NCBI GenBank assembly: GCA_964345835.1
Contig: CAYFSL010000007.1
Coordinates: 1 to 49,744, forward strand
Length of the DNA stretch: 49,744 bases
Origin: JAAYEL01 sp964345835
GTDB taxonomy: Bacteria > Bacillota > Clostridia > Tissierellales > Peptoniphilaceae
Reading direction: 5' to 3'
Part shown: in pieces, positions 1 through 8,490 of the stretch
Position numbering within the stretch: position 1 is the stretch's first letter
Layout: each line of letters opens with the position of its first letter
Translations under genes and position numbers: made by a program
Notes under the pieces: model-generated
What the model was told of the DNA's origin: nothing
Database searches by the model: none
What the model saw: only the letters and a program-made list of their open reading frames with translations

Positions 1-683
1 GACATCCTATTGCCATCTGTTAAGATTGTATAATAAGAAAATAGGGCAATAATTAGATATCCAAGTTTTTTCCTATAAAACCATAAACCGGTAAATATAC
101 ATATAACAAGGGACATGTTAAATCCATAGACCAGGCTATAATTTATTCTTATTTCATTACCTGAAGGTCCTTCTGTCAACCAATATCCTCTTACTTGAGC
201 CATTCCATACTGAAGAATAGAAATTAAAAATAGTAAGCTTGCTCCTACAAAAAGCATATTGACTAGGTCACTTTTATCATCTTTGTCATACATTAAAAGT
301 ATATAATAAAGAGCAAATATCCCTCCTGAAGGAACAAAGACCTTGTGTACACCAAATTTAGGCCTAAAGTAAATATCTTTAGCCTCTGGATGCGAAAGTA
401 TCGAAATAGCAAAAAAGGCCATTACTAAAAAGTATATTATAAAAAATGGCCTAACCCTCCTAAACCTCTTAACCATCAAGGGGATACTTAATATAAAGGG
501 GATGAAGGAAGTTACAGTAACCGCAAGCTCATGTCTTACCCCTAAAAATTTAAACAGCCTCACAAAAAAGGCTATATTAAGTTCATGGCCAATAAATAAT
601 CCTACTGCTAGAAGGGCCAAAAGCCTTATCCAGCCGTCCTTAAGTTTTGGGTAATCCCTAACCCTATCTATTTTTTCTGTCAT
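1..683 (-). CDS. Polysaccharide polymerase / O-antigen ligase-like membrane protein, C-terminus beyond window
   Basis: An open frame runs from an ATG at 683 (preceded by AGGAGAAATT) to the window edge, about 227 residues, with no stop. It starts MTEKIDRVRDYPKLKD and then alternates hydrophobic segments with short basic or acidic loops, giving at least six membrane spans. The last visible residues, ILTDGNRM after a hydrophobic span, resemble the periplasmic-loop entry of the Wzy/O-antigen ligase-like superfamily (usually SGSRG or similar). The next gene downstream of its promoter side is a sugar nucleotidyltransferase, which fits surface polysaccharide synthesis. The family call rests on topology and this short motif, so it is tentative. 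It could be another polytopic membrane protein. Confidence 0.5.
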   Translation of the reverse strand, partial: MTEKIDRVRDYPKLKDGWIRLLALLAVGLFIGHELNIAFFVRLFKFLGVRHELAVTVTSFIPFILSIPLMVKRFRRVRPFFIIYFLVMAFFAISILSHPEAKDIYFRPKFGVHKVFVPSGGIFALYYILLMYDKDDKSDLVNMLFVGASLLFLISILQYGMAQVRGYWLTEGPSGNEIRINYSLVYGFNMSLVICIFTGLWFYRKKLGYLIIALFSYYTILTDGNRM

Positions 684-718
684 AATTTCTCCTAATTATC
701 AGTTGTCTATGGACTTTA

Positions 719-1627
719 TTAATCCCAAAGTCCATCTTTATATAAACTGTCTTCAAGCATTTTTCTGAACTCTTCTCTCGCTGGCTCTAGGTCTTCCTTG
801 TAGGTAATCCCTATCCAGCTATCATTTGTTACTAAGGCCTTAATATTGGCCTTATCCTCTTCAAGCATTTTCTCTACCATGGTTGGCAAAACATATTCTA
901 TAGTATCTAGTTCATCCTTGTGTTCATTTAAAAAAGCATGAAAATCTTTTTGTAAATATTCCATAAGGCAAGGATATCCCGCCCATGTATTCATGGAAAC
1001 TATCGATTCCCTACTAAGATGATGACCATCTTTTTCCGTTATAATTTCCCCATCTTCTAACCTTATGCCTTTGGTTTCTTGTATCTCTATTAGGTAACCA
1101 TCTTGGCTAACTTTACATACCCCCCTAGTAACACTTCCATTTAAACTAAGGGTATTACTTAACTTATAGGCGCACATGGCCATTTCGTACCTGCTTGATT
1201 GTTTGTTATTTTCATCTAAAAACTTACTCATCAAGTGAAAGGCTTCTTTTCCATAATAGTCGTCGGCATTAATTACTAAAAAGGGTCCGTCTACAAGATG
1301 TCTAGCACTTAAAAGGGAATGGACAGTGCCCCATGGTTTTTTTCTTTCTTTTGGAACTATTATTCCTTCGGGGACATCTTCTAGTTCCTGAAAGGCGTAA
1401 TCAACCTCAACAAATTTAGAAATTCTATCCCCTACTAGCTCCTTAAAATCTTTCTCTATATCTTTTCTTATAATAAATATTACCTTGTTAAATCCAGCCT
1501 CTATAGCATCATAAACAGAGAAATCAATTATAGTATCCCCTTTTGAAGTCATCTTGGCTAGTTGCTTAACACCAGCACCATATCTTGAGCCAATACCAGC
1601 AGCCATTACAAGCAATATCTTGTTCAC
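719..1627 (-). CDS. Sugar-phosphate nucleotidyltransferase (NTP_transferase family)
   Basis: This is a predicted 302-residue enzyme that transfers a nucleotide to a sugar phosphate or similar phosphorylated alcohol. The N-terminus carries the nucleotide-binding signature MAAGIGSRYGAGVKQL, and INADDYYG later holds the metal-binding Asp pair. The frame is open further upstream, but I choose the GTG at 1627. It is preceded by AAGGGG at proper spacing, the glycine-rich loop then sits at the expected distance from the start, and the upstream gene ends only 10 bases before. Neighbours suggest use in surface polysaccharide or teichoic-type polymer assembly. The exact sugar and nucleotide cannot be told from sequence. 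Confidence 0.8.
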   Translation of the reverse strand: MNKILLVMAAGIGSRYGAGVKQLAKMTSKGDTIIDFSVYDAIEAGFNKVIFIIRKDIEKDFKELVGDRISKFVEVDYAFQELEDVPEGIIVPKERKKPWGTVHSLLSARHLVDGPFLVINADDYYGKEAFHLMSKFLDENNKQSSRYEMAMCAYKLSNTLSLNGSVTRGVCKVSQDGYLIEIQETKGIRLEDGEIITEKDGHHLSRESIVSMNTWAGYPCLMEYLQKDFHAFLNEHKDELDTIEYVLPTMVEKMLEEDKANIKALVTNDSWIGITYKEDLEPAREEFRKMLEDSLYKDGLWD

Positions 1628-1637
1628 AAATTTCCCC

Positions 1638-1901
1638 TTATCTAGCAAATAAAAATATAATAAGTACAATACTAACCAGCAAATATACAAGGGCGAAAAT
1701 TAAAAATTTAAGTTTCCTATCGACCTTATAGTTATATACCTGGGTAAATGCCATAAAGGCAAATGAAAGAGCTAGTCCAATAAACGAATAGAATCTAGGT
1801 GAATTCTTTTTGTTTTCAATGATTATCAATACTATGGTAACAATAATCATAAAAGTTGACGCCATACTTAAGCGTAACTTGTTCTTTAATTGGTCATTCA
1901 T
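1638..1901 (-). CDS. Small integral membrane protein, unknown function
   Basis: This is an 87-residue protein with three predicted membrane helices at about residues 13-28, 38-54 and 64-84. They are separated by short basic stretches (ENKKNSPR, YKVDRKLK). The start codon overlaps the stop of fni as TAATG, and AAAGGATATT lies upstream, so translational coupling is likely. I recognise no catalytic or binding motif. The gene is compact, has a good ribosome site and sits inside a directional gene string, so I regard it as real. Confidence 0.65.
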   Translation of the reverse strand: MNDQLKNKLRLSMASTFMIIVTIVLIIIENKKNSPRFYSFIGLALSFAFMAFTQVYNYKVDRKLKFLIFALVYLLVSIVLIIFLFAR

Positions 1902-2911
1902 TATACAATATCCTTTAATTTTCCTGTTAATTTATAAGGTACCTTCCTAAGGTCTTCGATGTTTTTCGCCCCCAATAAAAGCATTATAACCCTGACCTTG
2001 TGCATAAGCTCTTCTAGATAGCTCTTGGCATAGTCATGACCTCCATGAAGGATATACTTTAATAGTTCTCCTCCTATTCCAACGTAGTCAGCACCGAGAA
2101 TCAAAGCCTTTATAACATCCATGGCAGTCTTTATACCACCACTTGCTATAAGCTTTACATCTTTAGAGGCCTCTCTCGCATTTATAATTGACTTTGCAGT
2201 AGGAACCCCCCAATCATACAAGTCGGAATAATCCATCTCAATATTCCTTAGATTTTCAATCTCTATTAGGTTGGATCCTCCTGCTCCTGAAATATCAATC
2301 ATGCCCACTCCTGCATCTACTAGCTTAGTGACAGTATCCTTTGTCATGCCTGAACCTATTTCTTTGACAATGAGATTATGTCCACAAGTAGAAGCTATAT
2401 TTCTTATATTATCTAAAATCCCCGTGAAATCTCTCCTCCCATCATCTCCAACAATTTGTTGGGCTGCATTTATATAAAGAGCTATTCCATCAGCTTTTAT
2501 TGAATCTACAGCCCTATTTACATCTTCGCATGAGGCTGAAGCATGAAGGTTTGCAATAACTATATTGTTCCTATCTCCTCCATCATGCTCACCTAAAAAC
2601 AACTCAACTGTAGAATCATCCTCAAAAATGGCTTCCTGGTTACCAACTTCCATAGGGATTCCTAGGTCCTCAGAAATATAATAAAGGATCTCATTTATTT
2701 CAACACTTTGTTCACTCCCACCGGTAATAGCATTAATAATAAGTGGAAATGGCAATTTCCTACCGAAAAAATCCACGCTTGTGTCAATGCTATTGAAGTC
2801 CATCTCAGGGAAGGAATTATGTTCAATATATACATCTGAAAATAAGGTATCGGCCTGGTATGAACTTACCAAAACATTTTCGACCCTCTTATCATTTTTA
2901 TTAATAGTCAT
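1901..2911 (-). CDS. fni: Type 2 isopentenyl-diphosphate delta-isomerase
   Basis: This is a 336-residue FMN- and NADPH-dependent isomerase that interconverts isopentenyl and dimethylallyl diphosphate. Family features are visible in order: INAITGGSE near residue 60 (flavin/phosphate site), HASASCED, the NAAQQ region near 150, KEIGSGMTKD near 185, SGAGGSN near 210 and the C-terminal SGGIKTA and ILGADYVGIGGELL flavin phosphate-binding loops. Length matches the family. Type 2 enzymes in Firmicutes usually go with the mevalonate route, but no other mevalonate gene is in the window. It sits downstream of thyA and its stop overlaps the small membrane protein's start. Confidence 0.92.
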   Translation of the reverse strand: MTINKNDKRVENVLVSSYQADTLFSDVYIEHNSFPEMDFNSIDTSVDFFGRKLPFPLIINAITGGSEQSVEINEILYYISEDLGIPMEVGNQEAIFEDDSTVELFLGEHDGGDRNNIVIANLHASASCEDVNRAVDSIKADGIALYINAAQQIVGDDGRRDFTGILDNIRNIASTCGHNLIVKEIGSGMTKDTVTKLVDAGVGMIDISGAGGSNLIEIENLRNIEMDYSDLYDWGVPTAKSIINAREASKDVKLIASGGIKTAMDVIKALILGADYVGIGGELLKYILHGGHDYAKSYLEELMHKVRVIMLLLGAKNIEDLRKVPYKLTGKLKDIV

Positions 2912-2971
2912 CTTAACCTCTTTTTTACCACATTATAACCACCAACAAGTATAATTCTTTGTAACCTCCTG

Positions 2972-3844
2972 CTACAAGGCTATTGGAATATTATACTTCT
3001 TTGTAGATGGATTATAATTCAGTAATTTAAAATCATCTATAGTAAAATCTCTCAATTCCTTTACTTCGGGATTAACCCAAAGTTCTGGCCCATCAACACC
3101 ACTATCTTCTTCAATTATCTCTTCGACTATAGCCTTATGCCTATCATAGATATGAAGGTTTTGGACAAGGTGCATAAACTTACCTGCCTTGTAACCAGTT
3201 ACCTGACATACCATCCTAAGTAAGGCATAATATTGGAAAGAGTTGATTCCTCCTGGACCTGCAGCCGCAAGAAAATCGCCACTCCTTTGTACCAGGGTCA
3301 TATCTAGGTAATCTCCTCTAACAGTCCACATGGTCAAAAAAGCACATGGAATTAATGTCATATCCGCTAGGTCATCTACATCATATAGGTCAATAATCAA
3401 CCTCCTGTTAAGAGGGTTTGTCCTTAGTTGTTCTATGAGTCTGTCAACCTGGTTGATGTAGTTTCCAGTTTCTGGAGACTTAAAAGTCTTGGAGGTTTGA
3501 TAGCCATAGGCTGTTCCCAAAGACCCTTCCTCATTCATCCAGCTATCCCAATAATTTACATTGTACTTGTTTTTCAAGTTGTTGACATTATTGCACTTGT
3601 CCTTGTAAATCCAAAGAATTTCCTTAATAGCCGTCTTCCAAGCAATTTTTCTCAGGTTGGTAATTGGAACTTCACCGACCTCATATTCAGCAATCTCTTG
3701 GGTTAGGTATTTGGTATAAGCACTCTTTGTTCCATCCTCATCACTCCATACTGGCCTTACTTGAGTGTTCACGTCCTTTTCACTATAACCTTCTTCCAAA
3801 ATTCTCTTGGCCTTATCTATATATAGCTTGTCAACCCTACTCAT
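2972..3844 (-). CDS. thyA: Thymidylate synthase (ThyA type)
   Basis: This 290-residue enzyme methylates dUMP to dTMP with methylene-tetrahydrofolate. It resembles the Bacillus ThyA branch: KIAWKTAIKEILWIY, YWDSWMNEEGSLGTAYGYQ, the RR pair in NPLNRRLIIDL, the catalytic Cys near residue 167 in LIPCAFL, QRSGD, and a YDRH phosphate-site end. The stretch after QRS is unusual. It reads FLAAAGPGGINSFQYY where Bacillus ThyA has a shorter LGNPFN-type loop, though an Asn is kept. Its start lies one base after the prfA stop with CAGGAGAG upstream, so it is co-transcribed. The dihydrofolate reductase that regenerates its cofactor is a separate gene at 34982. Confidence 0.92.
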   Translation of the reverse strand: MSRVDKLYIDKAKRILEEGYSEKDVNTQVRPVWSDEDGTKSAYTKYLTQEIAEYEVGEVPITNLRKIAWKTAIKEILWIYKDKCNNVNNLKNKYNVNYWDSWMNEEGSLGTAYGYQTSKTFKSPETGNYINQVDRLIEQLRTNPLNRRLIIDLYDVDDLADMTLIPCAFLTMWTVRGDYLDMTLVQRSGDFLAAAGPGGINSFQYYALLRMVCQVTGYKAGKFMHLVQNLHIYDRHKAIVEEIIEEDSGVDGPELWVNPEVKELRDFTIDDFKLLNYNPSTKKYNIPIAL

Positions 3845-3845
3845 T

Positions 3846-4922
3846 TTATCTCTCCTGTGATAATTGCATCTTCTTAGCCTGATCTTCAGTAATCAAGGCT
3901 TCTATCATCTCATCTATATCCCCATTCATGAAGCTATCAAGTTGGTAAATTGTTAGATTTATCCTGTGGTCTGTAACCCTTCCTTGAGGGAAATTGTAGG
4001 TACGTATTTTTTCAGACCTATCTCCAGTTCCTACCTGGGTCTTCCTATCGTCTGACATCTCTTTTTGCTGTTGTTCAAGTTTAAGATCATAGAGCCTTGC
4101 ATACATTATATTCATAGCCTTAGCCTTGTTCTTAATTTGTGACCTTTCATCCTGGCAAGCAACAACTAGCCCCGTAGGAAGGTGGGTAATCCTTACAGCT
4201 GAGTCGGTTGTATTTACGTGTTGTCCACCAGCACCTGAAGCCCTATAGTAGTCAATCCTCAGCTCTGTTGATTCATCTATTTCGACATCTATCTTACCAG
4301 CTTCCGGCAATACTGCAACAGTAGCTGTAGATGTGTGGATTCTTCCGCTAGATTCAGTTTGTGGAACCCTTTGAACCCTGTGTACACCTGATTCATACTT
4401 CAGTTTAGAATATGCTCCATGTCCCTTTACCATAAAGATTGCTTCTTTAATCCCACCAGCTCCCTGGTCAGAATACTCTACATCTTCAGTCTTAAACCCT
4501 TGACTATCGGCATACATATGGTACATCCTATAAAGCTCTGCAGCAAAAAGACCTGCCTCATCGCCGCCGGCTCCAGCCCTTATTTCAATGAATACATTCT
4601 TATCGTCATTTGGATCTTTAGGTAGCAAGAGGATTTTGATTTCTTCTTCTATAGCTGGAATTTCTTCCTCTAGAGATGATATTTCTTCCTTAAGTAAATC
4701 CACCATCTCGTTATCGTCGGAAATTTTAAGCATCTCCTTGTCTTCTTCCAATGTATTCACTTTTTTTTCATATTCTGAATATTTGTCAACTAATGGTTTA
4801 AGTCCAGCATACTCTATATTAAGCTCTTTCCATTTATCCATATCCGCCAAGACCTCAGGATCCGCTAGTTTTTTTTCTAGCTCATAATAATAATCCTTAG
4901 TCCCCTTTAATTTTTCAAACAT
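3846..4922 (-). CDS. prfA: Peptide chain release factor 1
   Basis: This is a 358-residue class I release factor that recognises UAA and UAG. The codon-recognition tripeptide appears as P-Q-T in RVPQTESSGRIHTS (E. coli has PAT), and the peptidyl-tRNA hydrolysis motif is SGAGGQHVN. Length is normal and the N-terminal coiled-coil segment is intact (acidic stretch at residues 60-100). It follows prmC, whose product methylates the Gln of GGQ, the standard pairing. The start has GAGAGGTAAGT upstream. Confidence 0.97.
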   Translation of the reverse strand: MFEKLKGTKDYYYELEKKLADPEVLADMDKWKELNIEYAGLKPLVDKYSEYEKKVNTLEEDKEMLKISDDNEMVDLLKEEISSLEEEIPAIEEEIKILLLPKDPNDDKNVFIEIRAGAGGDEAGLFAAELYRMYHMYADSQGFKTEDVEYSDQGAGGIKEAIFMVKGHGAYSKLKYESGVHRVQRVPQTESSGRIHTSTATVAVLPEAGKIDVEIDESTELRIDYYRASGAGGQHVNTTDSAVRITHLPTGLVVACQDERSQIKNKAKAMNIMYARLYDLKLEQQQKEMSDDRKTQVGTGDRSEKIRTYNFPQGRVTDHRINLTIYQLDSFMNGDIDEMIEALITEDQAKKMQLSQER

Positions 4923-5004
4923 ACTTACCTCTCAATCTAAAGTTAAAAATGTATTATTTTTTATTATATCATTAATAAGATTAAAAATATATCAGATTTA
5001 GCCT

Positions 5005-5808
5005 TTACAAGCAAGCAGCTACTACCCTATCATGGCCCGCATAATCTTTAATTATTTCGACTTTAGAAAAACCTTCTTCTTCTAATAACTGTTTTACTAT
5101 TGGACCCTGGTCATAGCCAATTTCAAAATAGACCCTTCCTCCATCATTTAGATAATCTCTGCATGACCTGACTATTTTTTCATATATCTCATATCCTTTT
5201 TCTCCCGCTAAGAGGGCTAACTTAGGTTCTTCATATAGTATTTCGTCTAAGTTGTCATAATCCTTTTGGCTTATATAAGGTGGATTTGATACTATTACAT
5301 CAAATTTCCCTAAAATATTTTCAAAAAGGTCGGAATGGATGAAGTTTACATCGGCTGATAATCTTTTGGCATTTTTTCTAGAAATATCAAGGGCCTTGAC
5401 CGATATATCCGATGCGTACAATCTGGCTGTTTTCTCCTCAAGCTTCAAGCTTATAGCTATAGCTCCGCTGCCACAACCAATGTCTAAGACCTTCTTCTCC
5501 TTTATACCATCTGATAATATCTTTTCACAAAGTATTTCCGTCTCTGGCCTCGGTATAAGGACGTCTTGGCTAAGGGCGAAGGTCCTCCCATAAAAATCCC
5601 AATAACCAATTGCATATTGGATAGGAAGCCCCTGGTCACAAAGATTAATAACTTCTTCTAGTTGTCCCAGGGTATATTCATCTAGAACTTCTTCTTTTTT
5701 CGCCATCAAATAGCTATAACTTACATCCATTATATATGCAAGGGCAATTTTCGCTCTCTCAGGGCCAAATTTCTCAAATGCATCCTTAACCTTCATTACT
5801 TGGCCCAT
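5005..5808 (-). CDS. prmC: Release factor glutamine methyltransferase
   Basis: This is a 267-residue S-adenosylmethionine-dependent enzyme that methylates the GGQ glutamine of release factors. The SAM site is DIGCGSGAIAI near residue 120 and the substrate-gripping NPPY is in SNPPYIS near residue 184. The N-terminal helical RF-binding domain precedes them. Two starts are possible. The ATG at 5808 has GAGGACG about nine bases upstream, and the ATG at 5796 overlaps the upstream stop as TAATG and would give MKVKD. I keep the longer form. It lies between the DUF1385 gene and prfA, as in many Firmicutes. Confidence 0.95.
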   Translation of the reverse strand: MGQVMKVKDAFEKFGPERAKIALAYIMDVSYSYLMAKKEEVLDEYTLGQLEEVINLCDQGLPIQYAIGYWDFYGRTFALSQDVLIPRPETEILCEKILSDGIKEKKVLDIGCGSGAIAISLKLEEKTARLYASDISVKALDISRKNAKRLSADVNFIHSDLFENILGKFDVIVSNPPYISQKDYDNLDEILYEEPKLALLAGEKGYEIYEKIVRSCRDYLNDGGRVYFEIGYDQGPIVKQLLEEEGFSKVEIIKDYAGHDRVVAACL

Positions 5809-6725
5809 ATATCATCGTCCTCATTTTCTGGAATTACAAGTTTCAAAGCCTCTATAGCTACTTCAATCATATCATCTGTTGGTTCCTTAACAGTCCCTAT
5901 ATACTGGATAAACATCCCTGGCTTAGACAGCCCCCTGGCAAGCCATGAGTCCGATCCCCCCATCCACCTATTGAGTTCAAAAGTGATTCCTACTAGGATG
6001 GGAAGCATTATTATCCTTGTTAAAGCCCTAAAAAGAGGGGTTGGCCATCCAAAAAAAGTTAGGACCAAGGCCGATATAATTACCATGTTAAACATAAAGC
6101 TGGTTCCACAACGGGGATGAAGCATGCTGTTTTCCCTAACATTTTCAACTGTGAGCTCTTCTCCAAACTCATAGGTTGCAATAGTCTTATGCTCTGCCCC
6201 ATGGTACATAAAAACCCTTTTTATCTCCTTTATATTGGAAATAACTAGTATATATATAAGGAATATAATTACCCTAATTACTCCTTCAATCAAGTTCAAG
6301 GCTAGCTTCGACCTAATTATTGGGCTAAATAGGTTAGATAACATAGATGGTAAAAGCAAGAAGGCAAAAAGTATTGCAATTACAAGTAAAAAGCTCCCTA
6401 TATAAAAAATCCCATCTAATAATTTATCTCCAAATGAATTCGATTCTTTTTCTTCCTCTTCAAAAAAGCTTGTTGAATAATCTATCGCCTTAGCTCCATT
6501 TCTTAAGGCATCATAAAGGGCTCCAATCCCTCTAAAAAAGGGATATCTAAATATCTTGTATTTTTTTGATAGGGATTTTACATCCATCATCTTTGTTACA
6601 AGCTCACCATCAGGCTTTCTAACCACAACAGATGTCTCGTGGGGGCCTTTCATAAGGATACCCTCAAAGAGGGCCTGCCCCCCTATGCTAGTCTTTTTAC
6701 AGACTTTTTTTTCTCTTTTCTTCAT
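5796..6725 (-). CDS. yqhQ: DUF1385 family membrane protein (YqhQ-like)
   Basis: This 309-residue protein has the family hallmarks GGQALFEGILMKGP near residue 15, the central MYHGAEHKTIATYE near 175 and the HPRCGTSFMF block near 202. Three or four hydrophobic spans occupy about residues 105-130, 145-165, 208-230 and 235-250. The biochemical role of the family is not firmly established. The conserved His, Cys and Glu residues hint at metal binding. It directly precedes prmC (13-base overlap) downstream of rpmE, a conserved Firmicute arrangement. Confidence 0.9.
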   Translation of the reverse strand: MKKREKKVCKKTSIGGQALFEGILMKGPHETSVVVRKPDGELVTKMMDVKSLSKKYKIFRYPFFRGIGALYDALRNGAKAIDYSTSFFEEEEKESNSFGDKLLDGIFYIGSFLLVIAILFAFLLLPSMLSNLFSPIIRSKLALNLIEGVIRVIIFLIYILVISNIKEIKRVFMYHGAEHKTIATYEFGEELTVENVRENSMLHPRCGTSFMFNMVIISALVLTFFGWPTPLFRALTRIIMLPILVGITFELNRWMGGSDSWLARGLSKPGMFIQYIGTVKEPTDDMIEVAIEALKLVIPENEDDDIWAK

Positions 6726-6801
6726 AATTTATCTCCACCTTGTATATTCTTAAAGGCTAGACCCAGAATGGACTGGGTATAAGCCATAGTTTCTATATAA
6801 T

Positions 6802-6830
6802 AAAAAAAGGTTAGCGTGTCACTAACCTTT
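6802..6830 (-). terminator. Intrinsic terminator after rpmE
   Basis: Read on the minus strand, AAAGGTTAG, a seven-base loop and CTAACCTTT form a perfect 9-bp stem followed by a T-rich run. It begins six bases after the rpmE stop. The DUF1385-prmC-prfA genes beyond it need readthrough or their own promoter. Confidence 0.85.
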
Positions 6831-6836
6831 ACTTTC

Positions 6837-7040
6837 TTATTCCATGTTGTATTTCTTCTTAAATCTTTCAACTCTACCACCACGTTCAACGAATTTTTGC
6901 TTACCTGTATAGAATGGATGACATTCTGAACAGATTTCAACTCTTAACTCTTCTTTTGTTGATCCAGTAGTAAAGCTATTACCACATGCACATGTTACCT
7001 TAGCTTCAGGAAAATATGTTGGATGTATATCTTTTTTCAT
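6837..7040 (-). CDS. rpmE: 50S ribosomal protein L31, zinc-binding form
   Basis: This is a 67-residue large-subunit protein. The zinc ligands of the C+ form are present: Cys17 and Cys19 in TCACGN, and Cys37 and Cys40 in ICSECHPF. The ending GGRVERFKKKY is typical. The start is preceded by AAAGAGGTGAGATAG. Zinc-free paralogues usually lack these cysteines and none is seen here. The gene is monocistronic or at most weakly coupled to the following genes because a strong terminator lies just after it. Confidence 0.97.
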   Translation of the reverse strand: MKKDIHPTYFPEAKVTCACGNSFTTGSTKEELRVEICSECHPFYTGKQKFVERGGRVERFKKKYNME

Positions 7041-7203
7041 CTATCTCACCTCTTTACTTATAAATTATCATATAGCTATAGTATTATACCATCTTAAAAT
7101 ACAAGTTTCAAGGCAATATATAAGCTATTACTGAGTTTTATTATATCAAAATCGACGAGAAATACAAATAAATTTTACAAGATTAACTCAACAAGCTACT
7201 TTG

Positions 7204-7212
7204 TGGTATAAT
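7204..7212 (+). promoter_or_regulatory. Extended -10 promoter of the M29 aminopeptidase
   Basis: TGGTATAAT is a TG-N-TATAAT extended -10. No good -35 hexamer is seen 16-18 bases upstream, which extended -10 promoters tolerate. Transcription would start near 7220, about 20 bases before the ATG and its GGAGGGAGT ribosome site. Confidence 0.65.
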
Positions 7213-7240
7213 CTCATTAGTTAAAATAAATGGAGGGAGT

Positions 7241-8467
7241 ATGAAAGATTTTAAAGAACAACTAGAAAATTATGCCAAGCTTGTTATCGATGTTGGCATA
7301 AACACAAAAAAAGATGATACTGTGCTTATCTCTTGCCCAATTGAAAGGGCAGACTTCGCCAGGCTACTTGTGCAAAAGGCCTACGAAGCTGGGGCAAGCG
7401 AAGTGGTAGTAGATTGGCGAGATGACCAACTTACCCTTCTAAGATTCAAGCATTCTCCAGTTGAAGTTATGGAAGATATTCCCCAATATCTCTATGATAA
7501 AATGGAATACTATTACCTTAAGGGAGCCAAGATGATAAGCGTTCATGCCGATAATCCCGAGCTTCTTAGCCAGATAGATCCAGATAAAATCCAAAGAGTC
7601 AGCATGGCCTCTAGCCTCAAGTTTAAGCCTCTTATGAAATACACCATGAATGACATTAATTCCTGGTGTGTAGTCTCAGTTCCAACAGAAGACTGGGCTA
7701 AACAAGTATTCCCAGAATCTAAAACGCCAGTAGATGACCTTTGGGACATTATATTTAAGGTTACAAGGCTTGATAGGGACGACTATATCGAAGCCTGGAA
7801 GAGCCACCTAAGCCTGCTATCTAATAAGGCACAATGGTTAAATAATATGAACTTCAAATACCTTGTTTACAAGGCGGAAAATGGAACCGACTTAAAAATC
7901 GAACTACCAGAAGGACATATATGGATGGCTGCAAGCTCTGCCAACGCTAAGGGCGAAGATTTTGTTCCCAATATGCCGACCGAAGAGGTCTTTACCCTTC
8001 CAAAAAGGGATGGAGTTAATGGTAAGGTCTACTCTTCTAAACCACTTGCTTACAACGGTAACGTAATAGATAATTTTTATCTGGAATTTAAGGATGGAAG
8101 GGTTGTAGATTTCGATGCTGAAAAGGGAAAAGAGGCCCTATCTTCAATCTTCGAACAAGATGAAAGAGCTAGGTATCTTGGTGAAGTTGCCCTAGTACCT
8201 TACGATTCCCCTATTTCAAATTCCAATGTCTTGTTTTTTAATACACTATTCGATGAAAATGCTTCATGTCACCTTGCATTTGGCAAGGCCTATCCAACAA
8301 CTATAGAAGGTGGAACTGATATGACTGATGAAGAATTGCTTCAAAGAGGAGTAAATGACTCCTTTATCCATGAAGACTTTATGGTAGGTACAAGGGACCT
8401 GTCTATCCTTGGAATAGGTCATGATGGTAAGGAAACTCCTGTTTTTGTAAATGGTAATTGGGCTTAG
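7241..8467 (+). CDS. M29 family aminopeptidase
   Basis: This 408-residue cytoplasmic metallo-aminopeptidase (AmpS/PepS/T type) releases N-terminal residues from peptides. The N-terminal half carries the family block DTVLISCPIERADFARLL. Metal-ligand regions of the C-terminal half are visible: MPTEEVFTLP near residue 245, the YLGEVALVPYDSP Glu near 310, NASCHLAFGKAYP with its His near 345, and the terminal SFIHEDFMVGTRDLSI with His and Asp. Length matches the family (about 400-415). GGAGGGAGT precedes the ATG. The glpX start lies 23 bases after its stop, so the two are probably one transcript. Confidence 0.92.
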   Translation: MKDFKEQLENYAKLVIDVGINTKKDDTVLISCPIERADFARLLVQKAYEAGASEVVVDWRDDQLTLLRFKHSPVEVMEDIPQYLYDKMEYYYLKGAKMISVHADNPELLSQIDPDKIQRVSMASSLKFKPLMKYTMNDINSWCVVSVPTEDWAKQVFPESKTPVDDLWDIIFKVTRLDRDDYIEAWKSHLSLLSNKAQWLNNMNFKYLVYKAENGTDLKIELPEGHIWMAASSANAKGEDFVPNMPTEEVFTLPKRDGVNGKVYSSKPLAYNGNVIDNFYLEFKDGRVVDFDAEKGKEALSSIFEQDERARYLGEVALVPYDSPISNSNVLFFNTLFDENASCHLAFGKAYPTTIEGGTDMTDEELLQRGVNDSFIHEDFMVGTRDLSILGIGHDGKETPVFVNGNWA

Positions 8468-8490
8468 TCTATAATTTTATGGAGGATAAA

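Noticed and set aside
6722..6940. Open frame overlapping rpmE on the same strand
   Set aside because: It runs in another frame across the L31 gene and its terminator hairpin, and has no ribosome site or family similarity.
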